Source: Dicyema japonicum (lineage: Eukaryota; Dicyemida; Rhombozoa; Dicyemidae). From it: a stretch of DNA of 64,000 bases. The stretch spans positions 487,240 to 551,239 of the forward strand of contig RDEW01000024.1 in NCBI GenBank assembly GCA_011109175.1. Reading direction: 5' to 3'. This document shows, one piece after another, positions 34,328 through 44,862 of the stretch (positions within the stretch are counted from its first letter, which is position 1; every line of letters starts with the position of its first letter). The notes below the pieces were generated by a model, which saw only the letters and a list, made by a program, of their open reading frames with translations, was not told where the DNA came from and did not search any database. The position numbers and the translations under genes are program-made.

Positions 34328-34372
34328 TACAGTACTTCTATGTTGAAAGAATTACAGTACTTCTATGTTGCA
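34328..34372. repeat. 22-bp tandem duplication
   Basis: attacagtacttctatgttg appears twice in succession. Confidence 0.85.
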
Positions 34373-34479
34373 ATTATGAGGGTGAAAAACTTGAACCATT
34401 GCTTATTGGAAATATAATAAACCTCGCTGTTTCAAAATTTAGATTTTAATCGAATTTTTATGTCTTCAGGATATCGAAA

Positions 34480-34830
34480 GTGATCTTAAAGAACGACTTT
34501 CAAAACTAAACTTCGTTATATTGTAATGCTGGTTTTCAAAAAGTTGGAATGAAGTAACAGAAATTTCAATCACAGATTGTTGGAAACAAATTGAAAAAAA
34601 TCGTGATGTCTTAAATATTTATGATCGCTTAACTGATGAATTAATGACCGAAGCTGTAAAAGAAATATTAACCGAGGCTGATGATGAAGAATCTATTGAA
34701 TGCGACAAATTTATCTATAATGGAGATATAGCTGAAACGAAAAGTGACAGATAAACAAATTCTGGAAACTTTAAATACTCTGGAACAGAACATTTTCTGC
34801 ATAAAACGTTTTTAAATTAAATTAAATGTT
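34480..34830 (+). pseudogene. pogo/Tigger-like transposase C-terminal part
   Basis: CWFSKSWNEVTEISITDCWK matches the W..V...TI.NC block after the DDE domain in Tigger/pogo transposases. Acidic sequence (LTEADDEESIECDKF) follows to a stop at ~34,753. The catalytic DDE part is absent between the element terminus at 34.16 kb and here. Confidence 0.65.
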
Positions 34831-35196
34831 CAATTCCCGACGAATCTTAAAATACTTTAAAATTGATCTCCAAACTGGAGATCTCCAAACACTTCTCTGT
34901 GTTGAAGACATTTCATAACGCTGGAATGGTTCTGAATTACAGTGTTATGAACGGTGGTATTGCATGAAAACTCGAAACTACCGGTTCCTGGTTCAGAGGA
35001 GCATCTTATTATATATTCCTCAGTCTCGTATGTGGAGAGAAAGCTGTTTATTCCTGTCTGCCTTAGCCAAAAAAAGATACGTCAAGAAACTGCCCTTCTT
35101 CTCTAAGGTGGAAGATAACTAACTTGGGCATCTCTGATGTAAATGATTTTCTGTTTCTACCAATGTTGCGATAACGACTGTCGATGCTTAATCAAC
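34831..35196. other. No gene seen
   Basis: AT-rich sequence up to the right arm of the inverted duplication. Confidence 0.4.
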
Positions 35197-35239
35197 TATT
35201 TAACAATAAAATATTATTTATTATAATAATGGGAAGAGC

Positions 35240-35530
35240 GGCTGCTGACATTAAGGAGTAAGCGTTTCCGCGGACAACTGCAATCCCAATTCGTTGCCTC
35301 AGCAGTTTCACGTATGTCAAAAGATCTTTGGTGTGACACATGAGATGCATCTCTGTCTACATCACACGTAAATAATATTCACGTGAAGTGTGAAAAGAAA
35401 CTAAGTGTATTAAAAAGTGAATTTGAAAGATTGGTACTCATCCGGTCCTGATGAACATGTACGGAAAGTACATAAAGCCATGTTTCTTATATGCATGGTC
35501 TCATGGGAACCGTCCATATCCTAATAAATA
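35240..35530 (+). repeat. Jockey-like LINE 3' fragment (right arm)
   Basis: Mirror of 26,195-26,480, in sense orientation with respect to the LINE. Confidence 0.8.
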
Positions 35531-35980
35531 TGAGTAGATATTTAAGTCTATTTTTATCATTAAAAATGTTAATTAACTTCAGATAGTACTAGGAAAGATA
35601 TTAAAACAGTAAACAAAGTAATCTAAAAAACTCTCTGATTTATTCGATAAATTTTAAATATTTTGTAAAATGATCCAAATACCTGCAAAAATCGACAGAA
35701 ATAATGTAGAATTATTAGTAGGGCGGAAATTGTCCAAAAACTCGTACATACTTACAAGAACACCTAAAGGAATTTTATGACAAAAATCCTCTAAGATAGT
35801 AAAATCATCTAAACAATACTACATCGATCAACATCTAATAATACAATGTCAAAAAGTAGAGACCACTAAACTTATTCTTAATAAAGATATCAAAGAAAAA
35901 CTTGATATCTTTTTGGTTAAGCATTTTTAAATGCCGATATTCCACTTCACAAATCAGGGAATAGTTACATAAAATGCTAT

Positions 35981-36178
35981 TTGATCATGCTAATTGAGCA
36001 CAGAGACAGAATGAAGGTTTCTGATGGAGATTACACCTCTGCTACTTCTCGACTTGTGGAACTGACAGGACACTCACTGGACTCTGACAGAAATATTTTG
36101 ACTGACTTGGAGATGAGGAATAACAGGGAGTTGATAGCATACTCTCTATGTGGAAAGGGATTACATTATCTGAATTAA
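35981..36178 (+). CDS. Unassigned frame in both arms (right copy)
   Basis: Open frame IEHRDRMKVSDGDYTSATSR continuing as in the left arm, ending at 36,178. Unknown function; see 25,505-25,687. Confidence 0.25.
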   Translation: MIMLIEHRDRMKVSDGDYTSATSRLVELTGHSLDSDRNILTDLEMRNNRELIAYSLCGKGLHYLN

Positions 36179-36294
36179 ATCCGCTTAATTAGATAATTTA
36201 CTTATTTTACTTTGTTAAAAGGGATTACCATTTTTAATAGTTAATTAAATTTTAATAGCTCTTTTGTCGTACCACAGTTCGTCAGCAGTGGTCA

Positions 36295-36625
36295 ATTTAG
36301 AGGCATGCCGCTATCAACGGGGTTGTGAAGCGCTCTTTTTAGGCGGCAAAATTCCCGTAATCTGTGAATCGGTGGGCCTGGATCATGAAGACGGGAACCG
36401 AATAACTGGCTTTCTTTTCTCTCGGGGAAATGCTTGATTTGGGATGAGGCCTGCACCAACAACTTTTCCAGTAGAGACTTCTGGTTCCGCGTTAAAAGCT
36501 GAAGGGCTGCTTGAACTTTCGAGAATTTCAATAAAAGAAAATACGACAGCCTCTCCACCAGATTCCACGTACGGACCGTAGTCGTCGAAACGAGTTGAGT
36601 CTTCAAGAACAAAACGGTCACTTTT
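36295..36625 (+). pseudogene. RLE-type LINE nuclease-domain fragment (right arm)
   Basis: Mirror copy of 25,075-25,415 with INGVVKRS, GLDHEDGNR and CLIWDEACTNNFSSRDFWFR. It degenerates beyond FENFNK. Confidence 0.75.
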
Positions 36626-36829
36626 CTAACATCACTTGAATCAATGATATCGAAAGTGACTAATGAACGTCAGGAAGCTGAACGCTGTTCCAAAGGATTT
36701 CTCTGGCAGTTATAAGGACAACAGTCAATCCATAGTTTTTTTTAAATTAATCAATATGAAAAAATTAAATTCATAATTAAAACTAAATAAAAAACTACAA
36801 ATTAATTATAAATTATAATAATTAGTTAA

Positions 36830-37969
36830 TCATAAACAGCAGTACATCGATCGTAGTTTGCGCGAAAATTTCTTCCCCTAAAATTACAAACAATTAGAAT
36901 ACTTGAATGTATTCATCGGGATTAAACTTTCTGTCACGAATCGACTTAAAATTAAAACTCTGAATATTATTTTATGAATTCTACTTTGAAAAAAGGATGT
37001 TTAAGTACATCATCATCATTTAAAATCCTAGTCTATCGTGAGGAGATTTAATTAATAACTGAGATTCAACAAATTCTAAACCTTTGATATTAAATTCTAC
37101 ATTTCACATTCGACATCAAAGGGAAGCGAGGATTGTGATGTAGAATATCCCAGTAAAGTTCGCGAGTATTCGTTTTAAAATACGGAAGCTAAAATTAATA
37201 AAGTAAACTATACTTTTCCAAAGTACATGTAATAAATTATTATACCAAGGGACCACCAATCCGCACTATAGGAAATTTTATTGTATCTCAGTATTTCGGG
37301 AGAAAAATAGTGAGGTGATCCATAGTTTGAATGACAAAATGATTTACGACTGTCGTTCATTTTACTCAAATGAAAATTAGTTATTTTCACATAACCGTCA
37401 GTCCCCAACATTAGATTCTGTAACTTAAGATCGCTAAAATTTACAAAAGTAAAAACCTATGGATGATCTTGTTAGCATGCAAGAACTCTACTCCAAGAGC
37501 TACACAGGCTGAGTAAAACTTTATTTGTCTATAAGAGAAGCGTTGTTTTTGCATTAAACGTTCTAAATCACCCATCTGCATGTACTTCATTGGAAGGAAG
37601 AGATTAGACTAACAATTAATAGAATCCCAACATTATCAAAATAATATGACTTTAGGTGGACAAAAAATATATTATTTGTTCTTGTGACTAAATCAAATAC
37701 TTTCACTTCATTTATTATTCTTTGCAAGTTGACTGAAGCCATAAGACTATGAAGTCTCACTGCGCATTTGTTTAGGTTTTTATCTTTGCACAAATCAACC
37801 TATTTATTAATATAATGTGACTTTTCCAAATGATCCATTTCCAATTTCTTTATTATCGTGTAATCCGTTGGGTTTGATCTAATTGGATATATTATATTGT
37901 TTACCTCTCAATTTGCAAATTTTCTTCGTTCAATAAGTTCTTCAAAGTTACAATCAGACTATTTTCCAT
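36830..37969 (-). pseudogene. AGC-type pseudokinase, right-arm copy
   Basis: Same exon-intron plan as the left copy, in better condition. Exons read VRLHSLMASVNLQRIINEVK, FFVHLKSYYFDN, then (after the 23-nt intron gttgggattctattaattgttag) SNLFLPMKYMQMGDLERLMQ, YSACVALGVEFLHANKIIH, then SDLKLQNLMLGTDGYVKI, TNFHLSKMNDSRKSFCHSNY, EILRYNKISYSADWWSLGII. The architecture (FYSAC..LH..IIH.DLKL.NL) is PKC/PKN-like. HRD is HSD (Asp kept), DFG is NFH and the AVK lysine is Arg, so it is a pseudokinase by sequence. One base is missing in the glycine loop (~37,842), shifting EIGNGSFG. Either copy alone is broken, at different places. Confidence 0.85.
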
Positions 37970-39204
37970 ATTTCGGAAATATTTGCTTTTTCGTATTTAT
38001 AGTCAAGGCATTTGTTTTTATTACTAATTATTTGTTTAGTCACAGATAAATTTTCCACGTATTTTATTTCATTTCCTATTGTCAATCGTCTAACACAAGT
38101 TTACTAAAAAAAATAATCGATTACTTGCCATCAAAAAGGTATCAAAAGGATCCCAAGACGTTGAGGTCATCGTCTAAAACAGGAGGAGTGAGTCAAGATT
38201 GGGGACATATAATTATTTTACAAAAACGTCTACTTAGCCTTTGTTTCCATTCACATGGCATGAAAGTGATTGACTTATGAAACATCGGAAATCTGGTGTT
38301 CGGAAGAACGGAAAGTCAGACAACGTAAGACAAAAGAATGGAGAGATATTCTCATATCTTCTGATTTAGGAAACTAGAAATTCAGCAATCTAATCGATAT
38401 TCTTTTTACAGAAAAAATTGTTTTTTAATAGTTCGATTAATGAATTAAATAAATTAAAATAAATATTGTTGAAAAATTATTTAATTTTATCCAATAAAAA
38501 TTTCATTAAAAATTTGAAAAAAGTGAAATTTAATTCCCAATTTTATGAGAATTGTCGTTTGTATTTTTAAATTTAGCATTTTAGTTAATTTCATCATTTC
38601 TCTCAAAATATTCTTCCTAGACACCTTTTCTCAAATTACAGCAAGATATTTATAATTATTTTCATGAATGGAGCCCCTTTACCGAAGACTACCATCATTA
38701 TTATCGTCACTTCTATTTTGGGGATCATTGGTGTAATGTTACTCGGGGATTTATTTACTCTGAATATCGTAAAAGAATGCGTGTATTCTAATCACTAATT
38801 TAAAGGGCAGCATTAACAGCCAACCTATTTAATTTCACTTCCTTGATTGACTAACAAATTTAATGAGAATGGGTTTATAATTAATTGTTTACGCATGTTC
38901 TGATTTTGAAAGTTCTCATAAGGTGGGGAAAACCTGATTTTGATAGTTCTCATAAGTCTTGAGTCAATATTCTGTAACCATAAGGTCTTACTTAGACAGT
39001 TATAACGGCTGATCGGTAGAACGAACAGACTTTTCATTTCAAAGGCTAAGGAGACAGGTTCAGAGTGGTCTATTAACGGAGGAAGAATTCTCCAAAATGA
39101 GATTTAAAAAATCAATTCGGCCATTGAAAACGTTTGGTTGGTCTTTTATTTAAGTTAAATTCAGCAATGATAAATCGATAACTCTTTTCTAGAAAATAGT
39201 TAAA

Positions 39205-39290
39205 ATCTGTCAACTTTTTTGATCACTGGAGAGAAATGATTGTATGTCTTTATAATTTACTGTCATGTGCCTCGTATAAAACGTGTGGCA
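39205..39290. other. Unique sequence between arm and LINE
   Basis: Short unique stretch separating the right arm from the 5' end of the 2A-bearing LINE. Confidence 0.4.
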
Positions 39291-41640
39291 TTTGGAAGTA
39301 GACCTACACTTTCCATATCTTCACGGGAGGACCAGTGAGGAAGGCCTGTGCTGTTGCGGAGACGTTGATGCAAACCCTGGACCAATCAGAATAGCCCGAC
39401 TCAAATATAACTGAAATCAAAAACAAGGTACTCTAACTTCAAGCGTTTTTTAAAGAACATCAAATCGACATGTTGTTAATTCTAGAATCTCACTTTCCGC
39501 CAAGAATTCAACACCTTTAGTGCCGGGATTCACAGTAATTCGTCGTGACAGACCTGAGAAACGTTATGGGGGCATTCGACGTAAAGATAAACCTTCATCC
39601 ATTTCTATCTCACTGTCATCTCCATCCTTGGCCCCTCTTATTAACTACTCAGTGAAATATATGACACCAGGAGTAACCACAATCCAATTTTTTGAAAGTC
39701 AAAACGAGGTCACGGATAACAGGACACTGCCTTGCGAACTGGAGAGGATTCAAAAATTACGTAAAAACTTGCATTGGACTCTTGAATTTCCCCACTTCTC
39801 CCTCCGTCGAACAATTAGTGAAATGGTTCAACTCCACCATAAACGCTGCGAAAAGAGAAGTAGATTCCAATGGAGAAGCCCTACGTCATCAAAACGTTTC
39901 AACACAACGACGATTTATTTAATCAGAGAACGAAAAATCTAAGGATGGTGAAATCGCCAACAGAAGAGAACATCAGGAAAATACGAGAACTGTACAGAGA
40001 CATCGACAAGAACATAAAGGCAGAAAATGCAAATAGATGGACGAGACTATCAAAGTCTCTCTGCAGTAATTCCCAATGAGAAGAGCTGTACAGGTTTCTC
40101 GAGCCCGCCGGACTCGTCTTCTCCATTGACGGTCTGGATCACTTAATTAGTTGAGAACTTTTCCATACTAAGACCCCAATCCGAACAGTGGATACCCAAC
40201 TTCCCCAATTTGTCATTGTGTACTCCTTCCCTTGCCGGATATCTTTTATGGGATGTTCGTTACGGTTTTATAATTATTATCGGGCCTCGCTGTGGAAGAC
40301 TTCCCTGTTGACAAGGCCACCAAGATATTAACTTCAGTTTTTTGGTAAGCGGACAGAATTTCCATTCCATTATCGTCTTACAAAACATTCAATTCTAAAC
40401 TATTTTGGTAATTCTGGTAATTGTCTACAAACGAGATGCCATTAAAAAAATCAGATGGGTCTATACTGTTAGAAAAAAACAAAAATCAATCAAAAATAAT
40501 CCCCGCCGACATAATCGACGTTATGTTGACTTTTTGGATTACAACAGAAATCTACTGGAAAGGCCACCGAGTCTCTCATGCGTCGTCGTGGCTATTTAAT
40601 GTATCCAGGGTTCCAGTTTTTTAGAAAAAGATTCCACTCGTTGTCCCAACTACTATGAGGCAGAACTAGTACAGATGAACCAGCACGTAGTATTTTTTCT
40701 CTTTGGGTTTCATTTCTTTATTCACGGCATAAATATAAAATTAAAAGTGAAAATGGTATTTATTCAACTATGACGAATTATAAGATTGGATCACACACAG
40801 CCAAAAAAACTTAAATAACCTAACAAAATACTATTCTAAAATCCCATAAGGACCATAAGAAGTCGTATATATCCCGAAAAATCTCAGTAAACCGAAAAAG
40901 GATCCGGATATGATTCACGTCAATGAAAACGACGTGAGAAATGTATTGAAAAAATTAAAACAACCTATTCTAACGGACCGGATAAGATCCCAATGATCCT
41001 TCTAAAGAATCTTGGAACTATGGAATCGCTGCATTAACGAGGATATTCAACAATTCTATAAACAAAATTGTATTCCAGCTTTATGGAAGCTTCCCCACCT
41101 ACGTCCAATTTTGAAACCCGAAAAAGTGAAGAAGGACCCGGCTTCATACAGACCGATTATTGTGTTCGGTGTTGAAAATTCTGGAAAGGCTGGTTCCTGC
41201 GAAAATCAAAAATTTCCTCACGGATTGATCATTTCAACATGGTTTTAATGGAAGAGATCTACTTCGACCCACTTACTATTTTGAGCACAACGGAAATCAT
41301 ACTGTTTTGAGCAGTATATACAAACAATTCACTGAACCATGCATCTCTTACGTATGTTGTATATGGGACTCATTCATTTCTTGACAAATGTCTTGAAGAT
41401 CGAGGCTAGTCGAAAAAGAGTCTCCAAAATCACGGAACACTTAATATCTGAAGAGTTCCAGCCACCAATGCCTCTTGAAGCCATGATACGAATGATCCAT
41501 GAAACGCGTCGTCGTGACTGCGAATATTTAGTCACTCAACCGATCGGGCCAAGATGAGGTCCCTGCTAGAGCGTGCTGGGATCACGTGATTAGTTAGTTT
41601 GTGTAACCGTGGTTTATGGTATTAATATTATTAAACCCAA
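39260..41640 (+). mobile_element. Jockey/CR1-like LINE with 2A-like 5' end
   Basis: Ordered remnants of one element. A short N-terminal frame carrying a 2A-like motif (39,346-39,384) comes first. AP-endonuclease start follows (FFKEHQIDMLLILESHFPP, then PGFTVIRRDRPEKRYGGIRR, ~39,450-39,590). Next is an inter-domain segment (KWFNSTINAAKREVDSNGEA). RT finger blocks (WKLPHLRPILKPEKVKKDPA, SYRPI, ~41,080-41,160) and the C-terminal tail (LKIEASRKRVSK, MPLEAMIRMIHETRRRDCEY) come last. The end is the conserved ctagagcgtgctgggatcac..gattagttag string. The palm (YADD) is deleted and there are frameshifts, so the copy is dead. Confidence 0.75.
39346..39384 (+). other. 2A-like ribosome-skipping motif
   Basis: Codons 39,346-39,384 read LCCCGDVDANPGP, matching the consensus D(V/I)ExNPGP with Asp for Glu. 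In 2A peptides the ribosome fails to join the final Gly-Pro bond, releasing two proteins from one frame. Some APE-type LINEs of invertebrates are known to carry such motifs at the ORF N-terminus, which fits the position just upstream of the endonuclease here. The frame is open from a TAA at ~39,276 to a TGA at 39,412; frameshifts then separate it from the endonuclease. Confidence 0.7.
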
Positions 41641-41699
41641 AAATGCTAAATTGAATCTATAACTTTTAAAGACAATTATTTAACAAAGAAACAAATGTT

Positions 41700-42060
41700 A
41701 GTTGAGGAAGCCGACTGCGTGGATCGCGAACGAGTTCCCTCAGAGATGGCATTCCAATCTTTTGTTTCAGCCATCACTCTTTTCGTTGATCCCTTTTTTT
41801 CTGGCAAGCATTCCTCCGAGTTCGCGAAGAACACTTATTGAACCAACGGCTCCCGATGACTCGCCCGCAATAGGAGTAAATCGGTACCGGTCCAGAAGCA
41901 AGAATATTTCATGATTTTTAGATTTTCCGCGGTCGAAGCAGCTGCTCCAGGTGTCTGAACCGATTTGAAAAAATTCGTGCTTGAAAATGTGTCAACACAA
42001 GCGTCCCAGACCAAAGATCTTCCGGATGTGTAAGGGAAAAGGGTCATCCCTCATCTCTTT
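41700..42060 (-). pseudogene. RLE-type LINE C-terminal fragment
   Basis: GMTLFPYTSGRSLVWDACVD then TFSSTNFFKSVQTPGAAAST and ENLKIMKYSC closely match the 47-kb copy, with frameshifts at FWTGTD and beyond and a missing zinc knuckle. Ends at the equivalent point (…GNSFAIHA). Confidence 0.85.
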
Positions 42061-42663
42061 CCATCTCCTCTATCGAGACCCACTGGTTCAAGCTGTGATG
42101 GGACAACCTAACTTTTAAAAGGATAAAACATTTTTAAAAATTTTTATATAATTTAACTAATAATGAAAAACTCAAACTTTCCTTTAAAAATAAAATTTTA
42201 TTTGAAAAAATTGTCAAAGTGGACTGAACCCAAGAAGAACGTCTGCTTGTCCTTCTTTCGGATCCGAACAGATGACAGTCATGTCATCGGACGTCATTAA
42301 GCCAAAAAAACTAATATTTATTTTATCTAAAAAACCATCGAGATTATACTGTCAGAATTTATCAGAGAAGAAATAAAAAAATTACACATCTTTACGTCTT
42401 ATTTTCTATTTTACAAAACTGCACTCTGCTTCTTAAGGGTATGTTAGAATATTATTCGATTATTATTTTTTTGAATAATAAATAATTTTTTATAAAAAAC
42501 ATAGACTGAAATAAAAATAATAGGAATAAAATATTTAATTTTTTATTACATTAATTCTGTTAAACCTCACAAAACCAGAGGCAAATTTAAAAATGAAATA
42601 AAATATGTAGTAAACTTAACCATGACTAATCAAATAATTTCTAATGTAAATTAATTAAATAAG
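42061..42663. other. AT-rich upstream region of the kinase
   Basis: No coding block. The last ~130 bp resemble the region upstream of the arm pseudokinases (gaaataaaata.g, actaa.caaataattt.taat), so the duplicated unit included upstream sequence. Confidence 0.45.
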
Positions 42664-42671
42664 TATAAATA
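42664..42671 (+). promoter_or_regulatory. TATA-like box of kinase gene
   Basis: tataaata 32 bp before the ATG; conserved in position with the arm copies. Confidence 0.5.
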
Positions 42672-42695
42672 AAAATTAAAAGTTAAATATTTATT

Positions 42696-43836
42696 ATGGC
42701 AAACACAAATATTGAAATTCTAGAACAAATTTTGACAGAAGCAAATTTGAAAGTCAAAAGGTATATTCCGATGAAATAGCTAGGACTGATCCAAAGGATT
42801 TCACTGCAATAAAAACAATTGGGCAAGGAAGTTTCGGGAAAGTAACTTTGTTAGCATAATAAATAGGTTGAGTTGTTCCAATATAAAAAACATCAAAATT
42901 GTGCAGTAAAATACCAAAGCATATCGAATTACTCCAACGTTAATAGAATAACAAACGAATTGAAAATTTTTGACTTAGTCACAAAAATGAAAAATCACTT
43001 ATTTGTGCACATAAATTCATATTTTTACGATGAGGTCTTTAGATGGAGTAATTTTAGAATAATGTCTACTTTGCGTTGGAATACATTGAGTTGGGTAATT
43101 TCAAATCTTTAATAATACAAAAAATATTTAATATGAAAGAAATCAAGTTTTACTCAGCTTGTGTCGCTTTGGGGATAGAATTTTTACATAAAAATAATAT
43201 CATCCATAGGTTTTTTTATTTATGAATGTTAGGGATCTTAAGTTGGACAATCTATTGTTGGGCTCTGACGGTTATGTGAAGATTACTGATTTCGGTTTAA
43301 GTGAAGTGGATATTCCTGCTAAAAAATTTTGTAAGTCAAACTTCGGTTCCAGGTTTTATATGACACCTGAACAAATATTACGTCAAATATTCTGCCACAG
43401 TGTTGATTGGTGGTGCCTTGGAATAATCATTTATAACATGTACTTTGTAACTGTTAGCTTTTCTCGTTAAATTTAGTACCCCTTCTTTAAAAGAGAACAA
43501 AGAGGAGCTTTACTCAGATATTTTACTTCTTGAACCGTTCTTTCCGGATAACGCAGACAAAAATTGCACGGATTTAATATCTAAGGCATTGATCTATTAA
43601 ATTTTAGTTGTTGATTAAAAATCCGATAGAGCGACTTGGATATTCAAACGATAGTGATGTTCTACAACATATATTTTATGATGTAATATTTATAATTTAT
43701 TACAAGGATTTGAATCTTAAGGCAATTCGGGACAAAAAATTCAATCCTAAAAAATATATTCTCGTATTCTCGAGTTTTTTAATTTTAGGGCAAAAAGACA
43801 TTTTTTCAAAAACTGAGATCACTCTTACGTTCTTGA
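42696..43836 (+). CDS. AGC-family Ser/Thr kinase (PKC/PKN-like)
   Basis: A ~317-aa stand-alone kinase domain. Exons: 42,696-42,760, 42,784-42,841, 42,867-43,034, 43,058-43,209, 43,233-~43,450, 43,477-43,585, 43,608-43,682, 43,707-43,763, 43,789-43,836; introns are 22-25 nt. Catalytic motifs are intact: glycine loop IGQGSFGKV, AVK lysine (NCAVKYQS), FYSACVALGIEFLHKNNIIH, RDLKLDN, KITDFGLSE, TPEQ (APE-like) and DWWCLGIIIYNMY, then an AGC-like tail (LKAIRDKKFNPKKY). PKC/PKN resemblance is strongest in the catalytic loop. Oddities: intron 6 (43,586-43,607) starts with GC, and one extra base around 43,490-43,500 separates PFFK from NKEELYSDILLLEPFF. Without correction the reading frame breaks there, so the gene is active, recently damaged, or mis-assembled by one base. 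No regulatory domains precede the kinase. Confidence 0.85.
43586..43607 (+). other. 22-nt GC-AG intron
   Basis: gcattgatctattaaattttag sits exactly where the paralogues have a 23-nt GT-AG intron (left arm: gttttgaatttgttgaatctcag), between LISK and LLIK. GC donors are a known minority class; in so short an intron it is notable. Confidence 0.7.
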
Positions 43837-44534
43837 ACTTTATTATTATTTATTTCATTACAATTTGTTAATTTGAATTATTTATCTGTCTTTAGATTTA
43901 GTGAACCAAATGTTAGATATATTCGCGAACAAAAGTGTGTGTTTTAATGAAGTACACCTGCTTTAATAATAATAATTAATAAAATGTTTATTTATTTATT
44001 TTTTAAATGCAATGGAGGTTGACCTCAAGAAATGAAGATTATGTTTATAAGCGTTATCACATAATTATTTTAATTGTGACTCTAATTAATTAAATTTATA
44101 AATAAAATAAAAACAATCATAAATTTGAAAAAAAAATTTGTAAAACACACGTGCGTCCTCAACCAGACACTCTGTCTTGAATGCAAATGAGAACTTATTC
44201 TCTTAACGTCGAATACACGTGCAGTCAAATCGGTTTTCGACCATATTCTTAATAAGATTTACAAAATTCGCCTTTACCATAAACACATTCCATAAATTAT
44301 CCTACTCATTTCATAAATTCATAAAATAAAGTATGAGGTCCACCTATGGTGAGGTTTATGTAAGGAAAACATTACTCTTTCCTAATAATTTCAAATAAAT
44401 TACCAATTCGTTGTCGGACAGTGATTAAACCTATCTGAAAGTTAAAGCGTTAAACTAAGTAAAGTGATAATTTCTTCTGAAAATACGAATTTATTTGAAG
44501 GTGACAGTTCCGACCTCCTGAATTCTAGATTGAG
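43837..44534. other. AT-rich, no gene
   Basis: No recognisable block. At ~44,164 cactctgtcttgaatgcaaatga begins a string repeated at ~44,840. Confidence 0.4.
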
Positions 44535-44862
44535 ACAAATCATAAACTGTCCCCGAGTGCAGAATATTTAACCATCTTCTTCCATTCGGAAGAGTTTGCT
44601 GCGTGAGATTTTGAGTTCGTAGTGGAAATCATGTTCATCAAGGAGAAAGTGTGAACACAGGTTACATCCCATATAAAAGACCGCCCTTTCGTAAACTGGA
44701 AGATCTTCATCCCATCCTGCCTTCTCTCATTCGACAGATTCGATGATGGGAAACTAGCAACTTCCAGTCTGTGTTGAATAATCATTTAGAGTCGTTACAT
44801 AATGTCACAAATATGCACTTACTAGGAGGAAGGCATATCAAGCACTCTGTCTTGCATGCAAA
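44164..44862. repeat. Direct repeat pair flanking an RLE-LINE piece
   Basis: cactctgtcttg(a/c)atgcaaatga occurs at ~44,167 and ~44,841, bracketing ~650 bp that contains an RLE-LINE fragment. It could be a target-site duplication or simply a duplicated flank. Confidence 0.55.
44535..44790 (-). pseudogene. RLE-type LINE nuclease-domain fragment
   Basis: ERRQDGMKIFQFTKGRSFIW then DVTCVHTFSLMN corresponds to KRPDGM..GRSLVWDATCIDTFSSTN at 47.4 kb; the PD proline has become Gln. Divergent copy. Confidence 0.75.

Larger units (their letters stand above)
35197..39204. repeat. Inverted duplication, right arm (~4.0 kb)
   Basis: Reverse complement of 22,549-26,517. It retains ~53 bp near 36,665-36,718 (tgaacgtcaggaagctgaac..) that the left arm lacks. 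The spacer between the arms is 26,518-35,196 (8.7 kb). Confidence 0.95.

Noticed and set aside
22549-39204. Giant DNA transposon (Polinton/Maverick-like) with 4-kb terminal inverted repeats
   Set aside because: The spacer holds no polymerase B, integrase, protease or capsid-like frame, only LINE and repeat debris; the arms themselves contain a host-type kinase gene. No target-site duplication was seen outside the arms.
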